From Idiomarina aminovorans (lineage in GTDB: Bacteria > Pseudomonadota > Gammaproteobacteria > Enterobacterales > Alteromonadaceae), in contig NZ_JAKNDA010000002.1 of the NCBI RefSeq assembly GCF_023155095.1, positions 186,001-250,000 of the forward strand: 64,000 nt of DNA. The letters are read 5' to 3'. The translations under genes were made by a program, and so were the position numbers. The notes below the pieces were generated by a model. The model worked only from the letters and a program-made list of their open reading frames with translations, did no database searches and was not told the origin of the DNA. Shown one piece after another: positions 44,605-54,746 of this stretch (the first letter of the stretch is position 1; every line of letters begins with the position of its first letter).

Positions 44605-45405
44605 GTGACAAACTTGGTAGAACTTAAGAATCTGACTTTTTCGCATGGAACCCACCCGGTTTATGACGGCCTATCATTAGCTGTGCCTAAGGGTAAAATG
44701 GTTGCTGTTATGGGTCCCAGCGGAATTGGAAAAACAACGTTATTGCGCCTTGTCGGTGGTCAGCTTAAACCTGAAAGCGGCAGCATTAAAGTAGCCGGAC
44801 AAGAGGTTTCTGAGTTAAAGCGAAACGACTTGTATGAATTGCGTAAGCGCATGAGCATGCTGTTCCAAAGTGGCGCTTTGTTCACCGACATGTCGGTCTA
44901 CGAAAATGTGGCGTTTCCTTTGCGGGAGCATACCGACTTACCAGAACAAATTATTCGCAGTGTGGTTTTAATGAAGCTGGAAGCCGTTGGTTTACGGGGG
45001 GCTCGTCATCTTATGCCATCGGAGCTGTCCGGTGGCATGGCCCGGCGGGCGGCTCTGGCAAGGGCTATTGCTTTAGATCCCGACTTAATTCTGTACGACG
45101 AGCCGTTTGCCGGTCAGGACCCTATTTCTATGGCCGTGATTGTAAAGCTGATTAAATCTCTGAATGAATCTTTGGGTTTGACCTCTATAGTTGTATCTCA
45201 CGACGTAAAAGAAGTGCTGTCAATTGCTGACTACGCTTATGTCATTGCCGATAAAAAAGTGGTTGGTCAGGGAACGCCGGATGAATTGCGTCATAATGAC
45301 ACGGCAATTATTCAGCAGTTTTTAAACGGCGCACCAGATGGGCCGGTAGCCTTTCATTATTCAGACGACGATTTTACAACGGATTTGTTAAGGGGCGAGG
45401 GATGA
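44605..45405 (+). CDS. mlaF: Phospholipid transport ATPase MlaF
   Basis: A 266-residue ABC ATPase of the Mla system that maintains outer-membrane lipid asymmetry. Walker [10 protein letters not shown], signature LSGGMARR (an Ala-Arg variant typical of MlaF) and Walker [14 protein letters not shown] are present. The start is GTG at 44605 with AGGA 8 bases upstream. It overlaps mlaE by 4 bases. I found no convincing promoter in the 85 bases after the TetR gene, so the two may be co-transcribed. Confidence 0.95.
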   Translation: MTNLVELKNLTFSHGTHPVYDGLSLAVPKGKMVAVMGPSGIGKTTLLRLVGGQLKPESGSIKVAGQEVSELKRNDLYELRKRMSMLFQSGALFTDMSVYENVAFPLREHTDLPEQIIRSVVLMKLEAVGLRGARHLMPSELSGGMARRAALARAIALDPDLILYDEPFAGQDPISMAVIVKLIKSLNESLGLTSIVVSHDVKEVLSIADYAYVIADKKVVGQGTPDELRHNDTAIIQQFLNGAPDGPVAFHYSDDDFTTDLLRGEG

Positions 45406-46181
45406 TCCAGTTTATACAATCTATCGGCCAGCGAGTGCTGGATAGCGTGGCCGGTATTGGATACGCCCTGGCTATGTTGCTGGGAGCCATCATCGGTAAA
45501 CCGCAACCACGCAAGTCGTGGCCGTTGTTTATTAAGCAAATGTACGTAGTGGGCGTGCTGTCGATGCTGATTGTTATCGTCAGTGGCTTGTTTATCGGTA
45601 TGGTGCTGGGCTTGCAGGGCTATACCATTTTGGTGGATTACGGAGCTGAGCAAAGCTTGGGACCGATGGTTGCGTTGTCGTTGTTGCGTGAGTTAGGGCC
45701 TGTAGTAACTGGTCTTCTATTTGCCGGACGTGCGGGCTCAGCGTTAACCGCAGAAATAGGTTTAATGAAAGCGACGGAGCAACTGTCCAGTTTAGAGATG
45801 ATGGCGGTTGATCCGTTACGTCGTGTTATTGCCCCTCGCTTTTGGGCAGGACTAATCAGTATGCCGCTGCTGGCATTAATGTTTTCGGCCGTTGGTATTT
45901 ATGGCGGTTATCTGGTTGGTTCGGGCTGGCTGGGTGTTGATGAAGGCGCTTTTTGGTCGGTCATGCAGTCGGCGGTCGACTGGCAGGAAGATCTGCTTAA
46001 CGGCATCATTAAATCAATTGTATTTGCTTTTGTTGTTACCTGGATAGCTTTATACAAAGGCTATCGCTCAGTACCAACCTCTGCGGGGATCAGTGCCGCG
46101 ACAACGTCGACAGTAGTGACTGCGTCGCTGGCAATTCTAGGACTCGATTTTATTCTTACAGCTATCATGTTTGGTGGATAA
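45402..46181 (+). CDS. mlaE: Phospholipid transport permease MlaE
   Basis: A 259-residue inner-membrane permease with an N-terminal interface helix and five or so membrane segments (for example [20 protein letters not shown]). Conserved motifs include [20 protein letters not shown] and the [16 protein letters not shown] coupling helix. It forms the MlaFEDB complex in the inner membrane. It overlaps mlaF by 4 bases, and mlaD starts 2 bases later. Confidence 0.96.
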   Translation: MIQFIQSIGQRVLDSVAGIGYALAMLLGAIIGKPQPRKSWPLFIKQMYVVGVLSMLIVIVSGLFIGMVLGLQGYTILVDYGAEQSLGPMVALSLLRELGPVVTGLLFAGRAGSALTAEIGLMKATEQLSSLEMMAVDPLRRVIAPRFWAGLISMPLLALMFSAVGIYGGYLVGSGWLGVDEGAFWSVMQSAVDWQEDLLNGIIKSIVFAFVVTWIALYKGYRSVPTSAGISAATTSTVVTASLAILGLDFILTAIMFGG

Positions 46182-46183
46182 CC

Positions 46184-46651
46184 ATGGAATCAAGAAAAAC
46201 ACAGTTATGGGTAGGCGTGTTCGTTGTTGTCGGTATTTTGGCGTTAGCGTTTATCGCGTTAAGAGCAGCCAGTGGCAATATGACAACATCGGGTGACAGT
46301 TACACTCTGTATGCCAAATTCGACAATATTGGTAGTCTGAAAGTGCGCTCTCCGGTAAAAGTTGGTGGGGTCGTTATCGGTCGTGTTACCGACATATCTT
46401 TATCGGGCGACTACTATGAGCCAAAAGTGGCAATGAGTATCAGTAAAGATTACGACCAACTTTCTGAGACCAGTACGTTATCGGTGCTAACGTCAGGACT
46501 GTTGGGTGAGCAATATCTTGGGCTTCAACCCGGTTTTATTGATGAAAGCGTAGATACGCTAGAAGATGGCGATACTATTACCGATACAAAGTCAGCGTTA
46601 GTTTTAGAGAATTTGATAGGCCAGTTCCTGTTTAGCCAGGGCAACGATTAA
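46184..46651 (+). CDS. mlaD: Phospholipid-binding MCE protein MlaD
   Basis: A 155-residue protein with an N-terminal membrane helix (residues 8-28, LWVGVFVVVGILALAFIAL) and a single MCE domain (about 38-118, GSLKVRSPVKVGGVVIGRV). It forms the hexameric periplasmic ring on MlaE that passes lipids to or from MlaC. It is slightly shorter than in E. coli but complete. Confidence 0.95.
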   Translation: MESRKTQLWVGVFVVVGILALAFIALRAASGNMTTSGDSYTLYAKFDNIGSLKVRSPVKVGGVVIGRVTDISLSGDYYEPKVAMSISKDYDQLSETSTLSVLTSGLLGEQYLGLQPGFIDESVDTLEDGDTITDTKSALVLENLIGQFLFSQGND

Positions 46652-46668
46652 GTGGTAGGGAGAGCATC

Positions 46669-47340
46669 ATGGCAGTAAAACAATGGATAATAGCGGCTTT
46701 TGTAATGTTTGTATGGGTTGCGTCAGCATCCGCAGAATTGATACATAAAGATGACCCACGGGAATTGTTAAAAGCCGTTGCTGAAAAGACCTTTGACCGT
46801 ATAGCGTCGGAGCGGAATAAAATTGATGATGACCCAAATTATCTAAAGGAAATCGTCAAAGACGAGATGATGCCTTACGTCGACAACATGTATGCGTCGA
46901 AGAAGGTTTTAGGGCGCTATTTGCGCGACACGACTAAAGAGCAGCGTGAACGTTTTTATCGTGTTTTTTATGACTATTTAGTGGCGACCTATGCCCGTGC
47001 CTTTACTCAGTATGACGAAGACATACATACGGTGAGTTTTGAACCCAGTGGTGAATTGTCCGACGATGCGCGTTCGGCAGTGGTGCGCACCCGGGTAAAA
47101 GAACAAGGACGTCCTGAAATTCGCATGGATTTTCGCATTCGTTATGACTCTGACGAAGAACTCTGGAAAGCTTATGACTTGGTTGTTGAGGGTATTAGCT
47201 TGCTGAACAGCAAGCAAAGTGAAATTTCGTCCGTCATCCGTGCTAATGGTATTGATAAAACCATTGATCTGATTGAAAAGAAAGCCGCTGAACCCATCAA
47301 GTCCGATGAGGAAGTTAAGAATCCGGCAGAGGAAATTTAA
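46669..47340 (+). CDS. mlaC: Periplasmic phospholipid carrier MlaC
   Basis: A 223-residue exported protein. The signal peptide (WIIAAFVMFVWVASASA) is followed by the MlaC/Ttg2D domain (about 30-200, with MMPYVDNMYASKKVLGRYLR). It shuttles phospholipid between the MlaFEDB complex and the outer-membrane MlaA complex. The stop overlaps the mlaB ATG by one base. Confidence 0.94.
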   Translation: MAVKQWIIAAFVMFVWVASASAELIHKDDPRELLKAVAEKTFDRIASERNKIDDDPNYLKEIVKDEMMPYVDNMYASKKVLGRYLRDTTKEQRERFYRVFYDYLVATYARAFTQYDEDIHTVSFEPSGELSDDARSAVVRTRVKEQGRPEIRMDFRIRYDSDEELWKAYDLVVEGISLLNSKQSEISSVIRANGIDKTIDLIEKKAAEPIKSDEEVKNPAEEI

Positions 47341-47651
47341 TGAGCGCACAGCAAACAGACTTAGCTACCGTTAAAGTTAGCGATAATAAGACGTTAGAGT
47401 TTAGTGGCTCATTAACGCGTCACAGTGTTGCCAGTCTCTGGTCGCAGCGAAAGGACTGGCCGGTTGGAAGCGAAACCCGGGTTGATTTAAAAGACGTTGA
47501 GGTTATCGATACCGCCGGTGTTGCTTTCTTACTCGAAATTCTGAAATTAATCGGGGATGGAAAAGGACCTCTGACGTGTATAGGTGCCTCCGATCAGTTG
47601 AAACAAATTGCCCGCGTTAGTGGCGTTGAGTCACTGCTTTCGTTAAGCTAG
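47340..47651 (+). CDS. mlaB: STAS-domain protein MlaB
   Basis: A 103-residue cytosolic STAS protein. The conserved EVIDTAGVAFLLEIL segment holds the T-A/S position used for regulation in this fold. It binds MlaF and is needed for ATPase assembly and activity. It begins at the last base of mlaC. Confidence 0.92.
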   Translation: MSAQQTDLATVKVSDNKTLEFSGSLTRHSVASLWSQRKDWPVGSETRVDLKDVEVIDTAGVAFLLEILKLIGDGKGPLTCIGASDQLKQIARVSGVESLLSLS

Positions 47652-47688
47652 GCGGTCTTATTAACTTTTAAGCTAACGGCAGATAAGA

Positions 47689-47943
47689 ATGAATACAGAA
47701 GAACTTAAAAACGTGCTTAATGATGCGCTCGCTTTAGAAGAGCTACGGGTCAAAGTTGAAGGTGCCAATGCAGAAATTATTGCTGTCAGCGAAGACTTTA
47801 AAGGCATGAGTCGGGTAAAGCGTCAGCAGACAGTTTATGGCCCATTAAACCCTTTAATTGCAGATGGTTCAATCCATGCTGTTTCGATAAAAGCCTACAC
47901 GCCTGAAGACTGGGCGCGTGATAAAAAATTAATGATGCCATAA
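47689..47943 (+). CDS. ibaG: BolA-family protein IbaG
   Basis: An 84-residue BolA-like protein. The [20 protein letters not shown] motif is typical of IbaG/YrbA, which binds glutaredoxin-bridged Fe-S clusters and is acid-induced in E. coli. The conserved position between mlaB and murA supports the call. Confidence 0.93.
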   Translation: MNTEELKNVLNDALALEELRVKVEGANAEIIAVSEDFKGMSRVKRQQTVYGPLNPLIADGSIHAVSIKAYTPEDWARDKKLMMP

Positions 47944-47956
47944 GGTTGTTGGTTAG

Positions 47957-49219
<1,263 letters not shown>

Positions 49220-49238
49220 TAACAGCCGTCTTTAAGGT

Positions 49239-50288
49239 TTAACGAGGCAGCTCGGCAACAGTAACTGTGGCTGTCATGCGTTTGTTGTTACGGTAAAACT
49301 CAACGCCCAGTTCGGTACCGGGTTCGCTATTGGCGACTCGGTCCAGTCCCTCCGGCGCCGAACGAACGGGCTCACCACCAATAGCGACTAAAAAGTCATC
49401 TCTTTGCAGACCGGCTAATGCTGCTGGTCCGCCACTCTCAACATCGGTAATTAAAATACCTGATAAAGACTGCTCTTCACTGAAATTCGGGTTAACACTG
49501 ATACCAATGTAGCCGCGCACTACCTTGCCTTCACGGATCAGCGTTTTCATCACCTTGCGGGCATTCTCATAAGGTACCGCAAAGTAAATTCCCTCGCCGC
49601 CGTCACCAAAAGCGGAGTTGTAGCGGGCGTTATTGATGCCTATTAACTCGCCGGCTGTATTGACCAGCGCCCCACCTGACGCTCCCTGGTTGATTACGGC
49701 ATCCATCTGAATAAGGTCGGAGTAAGAATTGCTGACCCCAACCCGGCCGCCACTGGCACTAATGATTCCCTGAGTGATTGTTTGCCCGATGTTATAGGGG
49801 TTACCGATGGCAAGTACAATATCGCCGACTTGAATACGACGTGTTGACTGAACGGGAATAACCGGAAGGTTATCAGCATCAATTTTGAGAACAGCAAGGT
49901 CGGTGTAGCGGTCGCTACCGATTATCTGAGCCGCATAACGTCTACCGTCTTGCAAAGCAACTTCAACTTTATCGACATTATCGACGACATGATGAGCGGT
50001 GAGGATGTAGCCCTGAGAGTCCATAATGACACCGGAACCCAGGCGCCAGACACGCGATGACTGAGGCTGGTAATAAGAGCCCTGTATTTCGCCCATACTG
50101 TAAATATTAACGACCGCCGGAGCTGCTTTACGCACTGCCTGGTTAAAAGAGACAATTTCAGAGTTGGTTTGCCCCAGAGACTCTGATTGTCCCCAAAATG
50201 GCTGAGTGACAATAACAATGGCCGCAACAACAAGGCCTAAGCCGACTGACTGAAGTAAAAATCGTAGGGGTGAAGAGAGTTGCTGCAT
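49239..50288 (-). CDS. degS: Membrane-anchored stress-sensor protease DegS
   Basis: A 349-residue periplasmic serine protease with an N-terminal membrane anchor (about 10-29, LLQSVGLGLVVAAIVIVTQP). The trypsin-like domain has a triad in ILTAHHVVD (His), SDRYTDLAVL (Asp) and NQGASGGAL (Ser), and one PDZ domain follows (about 255-345). It senses misfolded porins and cleaves RseA to free sigma-E. It follows degQ on the minus strand across a gap that holds a perfect hairpin. Confidence 0.94.
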   Translation of the reverse strand: MQQLSSPLRFLLQSVGLGLVVAAIVIVTQPFWGQSESLGQTNSEIVSFNQAVRKAAPAVVNIYSMGEIQGSYYQPQSSRVWRLGSGVIMDSQGYILTAHHVVDNVDKVEVALQDGRRYAAQIIGSDRYTDLAVLKIDADNLPVIPVQSTRRIQVGDIVLAIGNPYNIGQTITQGIISASGGRVGVSNSYSDLIQMDAVINQGASGGALVNTAGELIGINNARYNSAFGDGGEGIYFAVPYENARKVMKTLIREGKVVRGYIGISVNPNFSEEQSLSGILITDVESGGPAALAGLQRDDFLVAIGGEPVRSAPEGLDRVANSEPGTELGVEFYRNNKRMTATVTVAELPR

Positions 50289-50308
50289 ACCTGCTTCCGG
50301 TTAAATTA

Positions 50309-50337
50309 GGTGGTATCAGCATAGCACTGATACCACC
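50309..50337 (-). terminator. Perfect 11-bp hairpin between degQ and degS
   Basis: GGTGGTATCAG (50309-50319) and CTGATACCACC (50327-50337) form an 11-bp perfect stem with a 7-base loop. No long T-run follows on either strand, so it is more likely an attenuator or mRNA-stabilising element between degQ and degS than a full terminator. Confidence 0.55.
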
Positions 50338-50351
50338 GCACTGTCACAATG

Positions 50352-51710
50352 TCAGTTGGTGTTACGTAGCACGATATAGAGTGAGCTGTCGCCACGTTTT
50401 ATATTCAACGCTATAACGCCTGCTTTGTCTTCTATGGCGCTCCGGAGTTCGGCCACATTATTGACTCTTACTCTATTAACACCTTGGATAATATCGCCTT
50501 TTTCCAGCCCAATTCGAGCCGCCGGAGAACGTTCGCCAAGTTCACTGACTTCGATGCCCTTACCTGCTTCAGTGGCAACCAGAGTTGCTCCCTCCAGGGC
50601 AGGGTGAATCGTGGCTGCAGTAACAGCGGTGTCTTGTGCACCTAGTCTGACATCAACCGATATTTCCTCGCCATCACGAATAATACCAAGTTCTATTGAA
50701 TTGCCCGAACCTATTGATCCAACCAGTGCGCCAAGTTCTGAGAATGAACGAATAGCCTGCTGGTTAATAGATACAATAACATCACCGGATTCAATGCCGG
50801 CGCTGGCTGCCGAACTGCCGGGTACGACCTGCGAGACGAAAGCGCCGCGATTTATTGGAATGTTAAGCGCCTGAGCCACGTCGTGAGTTAAATCGTTACC
50901 ACGCACACCCAGCACACCGCGGCGCACTTCGCCGAATTCAATAAGCTGTTGTACTAAGTTATTCATCATGTCTGACGGTATCGCGAAGCCAATACCGATA
51001 TTACCGCCATTGGGTCCTAGTATTGCGGTGTTAATCCCTATCAACTTGCCATCTAGCGTAACTAAAGCGCCGCCTGAATTGCCACTATTGATAGCGGCAT
51101 CGGTTTGAATAAAGTTTTCCAGTTCTTCAATACCGAGTCCGCCGCGACCTAGTGCACTAACAATACCGGAGGTGACTGTTTGGCCCAGCCCAAAAGGGTT
51201 GCCAATAGCAACAACAAAATCGCCGACTCGTAAATCGGATGAATTACCTAACTGAATGGCGGTAAGGTCTTTACCCTTTTCTATTTTAAGCAAAGCCACG
51301 TCACTTCGTTTATCGGTACCAATGACTTTGGCATCAAATTCGCGGCCATCTTTTAATGTGATCAGAATTTCTGTGGCGTCGTCGACCACATGGTTGTTGG
51401 TGACCACATAGCCGTTTTCAGCGTCAATAATCACTCCGGACCCCAGCCCACGAAACGGGCGCTCTCGCACTCGTTCTCTCGGAGAATCAGGGCCAAAGAA
51501 GAAGCGCAGTGCGTCCGGCAGGCGCTGTCGAACCTCGCGCTTACCTTTAACGGAAATATTAACAACAGCCGGGGTAACCTCTTCCAGCATTGGCGCTAGT
51601 GTGGGTTGCTCGTCGTCGTTACTAAAAAACGGAATACCGGCCTGAGCCGAAGTAATAGGCGTAAAGCTAAAAACGAAGAGTAAACTGAATAAAGCTAATA
51701 CTCGTTTCAT
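50352..51710 (-). CDS. degQ: Periplasmic serine endoprotease DegQ/DegP
   Basis: A 452-residue HtrA protease. A signal peptide (MKRVLALFSLLFVFSFTPITSAQA) is followed by a protease domain with His in VVTNNHVVD, Asp in DKRSDVALLKIE and Ser in NSGNSGGALV, then two PDZ domains (about 255-345 and 365-450). It lacks the long LA loop of DegP, as far as I can tell, and lies beside degS, so DegQ is the better name. It degrades or refolds damaged periplasmic proteins. Confidence 0.94.
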   Translation of the reverse strand: MKRVLALFSLLFVFSFTPITSAQAGIPFFSNDDEQPTLAPMLEEVTPAVVNISVKGKREVRQRLPDALRFFFGPDSPRERVRERPFRGLGSGVIIDAENGYVVTNNHVVDDATEILITLKDGREFDAKVIGTDKRSDVALLKIEKGKDLTAIQLGNSSDLRVGDFVVAIGNPFGLGQTVTSGIVSALGRGGLGIEELENFIQTDAAINSGNSGGALVTLDGKLIGINTAILGPNGGNIGIGFAIPSDMMNNLVQQLIEFGEVRRGVLGVRGNDLTHDVAQALNIPINRGAFVSQVVPGSSAASAGIESGDVIVSINQQAIRSFSELGALVGSIGSGNSIELGIIRDGEEISVDVRLGAQDTAVTAATIHPALEGATLVATEAGKGIEVSELGERSPAARIGLEKGDIIQGVNRVRVNNVAELRSAIEDKAGVIALNIKRGDSSLYIVLRNTN

Positions 51711-51729
51711 GGTTTGAGTGACTCCTTAA

Positions 51730-51775
51730 TAAAGCACTAACAAGTGATTTGCAGTTAAGACCGCTTGTTAGTGCT
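51730..51775. terminator. 12-bp inverted repeat between zapG and degQ
   Basis: AGCACTAACAAG (51733-51744) and CTTGTTAGTGCT (51764-51775) form a perfect 12-bp stem with a 19-base loop in the gap between zapG and degQ, both minus strand. The left arm starts within TAAAGCACTAAC, a 12-mer that recurs at 58495-58506. It may end zapG transcription, although the T-run is short. Confidence 0.55.
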
Positions 51776-51797
51776 ATGAGTTCACTCTAAAAATGTT

Positions 51798-52271
51798 TCA
51801 AGATGTTTTTGAGGACTCTTCACCGGAATCTTCATCGAATTTTTCTTCGTAGCTGTTTGAGAATAAGCCGCTGGAACCTTCAGTGTAATCACGAGGAATA
51901 TCGTTGCCGCTGTAGCTATCGCGACCAGAGCGGTGATCTTTATTCAACGAGTTTGCTACACGTAGCTGTTTGATTGTATCTTCTGCAAAAAAAGGTAAAT
52001 CACTTTGCGTGTCACTCTTCTCCAGTAACTCTGCGCTTTGATTTAAGTAACTTTGTAAACGCTGTTGCGTATCCGCTAATTGTTCAACCATAGCGTTTGC
52101 CGTTATGAAATGCTCAGAGACTTCTCGCTGGTAGTCCGTTAAACGCTGCTGACTTTGCTCAACTTGCTCTTCTAGGTCGCCTGATTGCCCCTTAGACTGA
52201 CTGTAACGAGCTGCAAAAAAACCAATGATTGCACCGGCAATGACCAACAGAATTCCAATAATCCAACTCAT
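51798..52271 (-). CDS. zapG: Cell-division protein ZapG (YhcB, DUF1043)
   Basis: A 157-residue inner-membrane protein with an N-terminal membrane helix (residues 2-21, SWIIGILLVIAGAIIGFFAA), a coiled coil (about 35-90) and a disordered acidic C-terminus. The family links division and elongation machinery in E. coli. I chose the ATG at 52271, with AGGAG 7 bases upstream on the minus strand, instead of the in-frame start at 52286. Position next to degQ and divergent from zapE is conserved. Confidence 0.9.
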   Translation of the reverse strand: MSWIIGILLVIAGAIIGFFAARYSQSKGQSGDLEEQVEQSQQRLTDYQREVSEHFITANAMVEQLADTQQRLQSYLNQSAELLEKSDTQSDLPFFAEDTIKQLRVANSLNKDHRSGRDSYSGNDIPRDYTEGSSGLFSNSYEEKFDEDSGEESSKTS

Positions 52272-52375
52272 AATTAACTCCTGCACAAGCTGCTACAGCT
52301 GCGAATGATTGCTGCGCTTCGCCTTCATGATAACATATTACCTATTAGGATAATCCCAACTGAGGTGAAGTGGTA

Positions 52376-53485
52376 GTGTCCAAACAGCAAATGTCTCCAC
52401 TAGAACGTTATCGGTATGATATCGAACACAATGGTTTCTCGGAAGATACAGCACAGCTTAATGCCGTTAAACATTTGCAAAGACTGCATGACGAGCTTAT
52501 TGAGTGGAACAAGTATGACACTCTGTCCGGGTGGCGGAAATGGTTACGTAACACTCCGAACCGGCCTCAGGGCGTTTATTTTTGGGGCGGTGTGGGCCGT
52601 GGGAAAACGTACTTAGTCGATACCTTTTTTGAAAGTTTGCCAATTGAGCGCAAATGGCGCATTCATTTTCACCGTTTTATGCATCGGATCCACAACGAAT
52701 TGAAACAACTGGACAAGCAAAGCGATCCGTTACGTATTGTTGCTGACAAGATTTCAGGTGAAGCACTGATTGTCTGTTTTGATGAGTTTTTTGTGCAGGA
52801 TATTACCGATGCGATGTTGCTGGGCAAACTGTTCGAATATTTGTTTGAGCGGGGAGTGGTGTTGGTCGCTACCTCAAATATTATTCCCGACGACTTGTAT
52901 AAAAATGGGCTGCAACGGGCACGTTTTATTCCGGCTATTAAGCTTATCAAACAACAGTGCGAGGTGGTCAATGTTGACAGCGGTATCGATTATCGCCTGA
53001 GAACGCTGACTCAAGCTGAAATTTTTCATTCGCCGCTGGACCAGCAGGCGGATAAAAATTTATGGCGATACTTTAAAGAACTGGCTCCGGAATTCAAAGA
53101 CCGATACGAATCAGACTGCATTGACATAGAAGGCCGAAATATTGAGGTAAGGGCAGAGTGTGATGATGTGGTTTTCTTTGACTTTGCTGCCATTTGTAAA
53201 ACGGCGCGCAGTCAAAATGACTACATGGAGATAGCCCGAATTTATCATGCCGTACTGATCAGCGATGTCGAACAAATGGGGGCTGGTAAAGATGATACAG
53301 CTCGTCGTTTTATTGCGTTAGTGGATGAGTTTTACGAACGCCGGGTAAAACTTATTTTATCGGCCGAAGAGAATATCGAAAAGCTTTACACAGACGGTCA
53401 GTTAACGTTTGAGTTCCGCCGGTGCGTCAGTCGGTTGCAGGAAATGCAAAGTCATGAATATCTGGCTATGGCTCATAAAGCATAA
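52376..53485 (+). CDS. zapE: Cell-division AFG1-like ATPase ZapE
   Basis: A 369-residue P-loop ATPase with Walker A GGVGRGKT (around residue 66) and Walker B LIVCFDEFFVQD; TSNIIPDDLY is the sensor region. ZapE contacts FtsZ and affects Z-ring stability under stress in E. coli. I prefer the GTG at 52376, 8 bases after GAGGTG (52362-52367); an in-frame GTG at 52370 is too close to that site. It precedes rplM, the conserved location (yhcM). Confidence 0.93.
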   Translation: MSKQQMSPLERYRYDIEHNGFSEDTAQLNAVKHLQRLHDELIEWNKYDTLSGWRKWLRNTPNRPQGVYFWGGVGRGKTYLVDTFFESLPIERKWRIHFHRFMHRIHNELKQLDKQSDPLRIVADKISGEALIVCFDEFFVQDITDAMLLGKLFEYLFERGVVLVATSNIIPDDLYKNGLQRARFIPAIKLIKQQCEVVNVDSGIDYRLRTLTQAEIFHSPLDQQADKNLWRYFKELAPEFKDRYESDCIDIEGRNIEVRAECDDVVFFDFAAICKTARSQNDYMEIARIYHAVLISDVEQMGAGKDDTARRFIALVDEFYERRVKLILSAEENIEKLYTDGQLTFEFRRCVSRLQEMQSHEYLAMAHKA

Positions 53486-53522
53486 ATTTCAGAAAATGCG
53501 TGATCTTTAACCTCATTTTTCC

Positions 53523-53528
53523 TATAAT
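53523..53528 (+). promoter_or_regulatory. rplM-rpsI promoter (-10 element)
   Basis: A perfect TATAAT at 53523-53528 is followed by a GC-rich stretch (CCGCGCAGCCC), resembling the discriminator of growth-regulated ribosomal promoters. The -35 region around 53500-53505 (GTGATC) is weak. Confidence 0.6.
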
Positions 53529-53534
53529 CCGCGC

Positions 53535-53682
53535 AGCCCACGTTACAGTCCGTTGCGTTGCAGCATGTAATGCAGCGGTTGCAGCAGATAACTAAATGAT
53601 TTTTATCATTTTATTATTGTTGTGATTCGCGGGGAAGCCCGGAATTACTGTCCGTGAACTTTTAAAATGTAGGTTTTATACA
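53535..53682 (+). other. Long 5' leader of rplM
   Basis: About 148 bases separate the likely transcription start from the rplM ATG. The leader contains a hairpin, CGTTGCA (53556-53562) with TGCAGCG (53571-53577), one G-U pair. An AT-rich stretch and a second GC patch (GCGGGGAAGCCC) follow. Ribosomal operons often hold feedback sites here. I cannot show that L13 or S9 binds it. Confidence 0.4.
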
Positions 53683-54111
53683 ATGAAAACATTTGTAGCC
53701 AAGCCAGAAACGGTAAAACGCGACTGGTACGTAGTAGACGCTGAAGGCAAAACTTTAGGTCGTTTAGCTACTGAAATCGCTCGTCGTTTACGCGGCAAGC
53801 ACAAGCCTGAGTATACGCCTCACGTTGATACGGGCGATTATATCGTCGTCATTAACGCTGAGAAAGTTGCCGTTACCGGTAACAAAGCTCAAGATAAGAT
53901 GTACTACTCGCACACTGGATTTCCGGGTGGTATCAAATCAATCAGCTTTGAAAAACTGATTGCTAAGAAACCAGAAATGGTCATTCAGAAAGCGGTGAAA
54001 GGTATGTTACCCCGTGGTCCATTGGGTCGTGCCATGTTCCGTAAACTGAAAGTGTACGCAGGTACTGAGCATAATCATACTGCTCAACAACCTAAACAAC
54101 TGGATATATAA
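53683..54111 (+). CDS. rplM: 50S ribosomal protein L13
   Basis: A 142-residue ribosomal protein of normal length. [20 protein letters not shown] and the signature [20 protein letters not shown] are typical. L13 is an early 23S rRNA assembly protein. It is co-transcribed with rpsI 17 bases downstream; GGAG precedes rpsI. Confidence 0.99.
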   Translation: MKTFVAKPETVKRDWYVVDAEGKTLGRLATEIARRLRGKHKPEYTPHVDTGDYIVVINAEKVAVTGNKAQDKMYYSHTGFPGGIKSISFEKLIAKKPEMVIQKAVKGMLPRGPLGRAMFRKLKVYAGTEHNHTAQQPKQLDI

Positions 54112-54128
54112 TACGGAGCAAGAACACT

Positions 54129-54521
54129 ATGGCAGATAATCAATACTACGGTACTGGTCGTCGCAAAAACTCCACGGCTCGCGTATTTTTGCGTCCTGGT
54201 AGCGGCAACATCAAAATTAACAACCGTGAACTGAAAGAATACTTCGGTCGTGAAACAGCTCAGATGGTTGTTCGTCAACCATTAGAGTTGGTTGAAATGA
54301 CTGAAAAATTTGACATGTACATCACTGTAAGTGGTGGCGGTACTACCGGTCAGGCTGGTGCAATCCGTCACGGTATTACTCGTGCCTTAATGCAATACGA
54401 CGAAGCTTTACGTGGTCCGCTACGTAAGGAAGGTTACGTTACCCGTGACGCTCGTCAGGTTGAACGTAAGAAAATCGGCTTGCACAAAGCACGTAAACGT
54501 CCACAGTTCTCGAAGCGTTAA
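54129..54521 (+). CDS. rpsI: 30S ribosomal protein S9
   Basis: A 130-residue protein. [19 protein letters not shown] at the start and the basic C-terminal tail [11 protein letters not shown], which reaches the P-site tRNA, are as expected. A strong terminator follows at 54543. Confidence 0.99.
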   Translation: MADNQYYGTGRRKNSTARVFLRPGSGNIKINNRELKEYFGRETAQMVVRQPLELVEMTEKFDMYITVSGGGTTGQAGAIRHGITRALMQYDEALRGPLRKEGYVTRDARQVERKKIGLHKARKRPQFSKR

Positions 54522-54542
54522 TTTGTCTTTCGTTATTGTGGC

Positions 54543-54569
54543 AAAACCCAGCTTCGGCTGGGTTTTTTT
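54543..54569 (+). terminator. Intrinsic terminator of rplM-rpsI
   Basis: AAAACCCAGC-TTCG-GCTGGGTTTT forms a GC-rich stem closed by a stable TTCG tetraloop, followed by a run of seven T. It is a textbook rho-independent terminator. Confidence 0.95.
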
Positions 54570-54615
54570 ATGCCAGTATGAAATGGAAATACACTGATAA
54601 GGGCAGCTATTAAGC

Positions 54616-54644
54616 TTGTAAAAAGTGTGTCTTTTCATTATCAT
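54616..54644 (+). promoter_or_regulatory. petABC promoter
   Basis: TTGTAA (54616-54621), exactly 17 bases, then TATCAT (54639-54644). It lies about 100 bases before petA and right after the rpsI terminator. Confidence 0.6.
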
Positions 54645-54746
54645 CTCAAAGCATTTTCTGTAATCCGCATAAGCGGAAAAAACAGCAGCTAATTCCCGAC
54701 TTCACGACAACGTATCGTGGAGCGTCCAAAACTGGAGAGTAGATGG

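Noticed and set aside
51798-54521. Possible mobile element or tRNA boundary around zapG-rpsI
   Set aside because: I looked for direct repeats, integrase remnants and tRNA-like stems and saw none; gene order is the conserved one.
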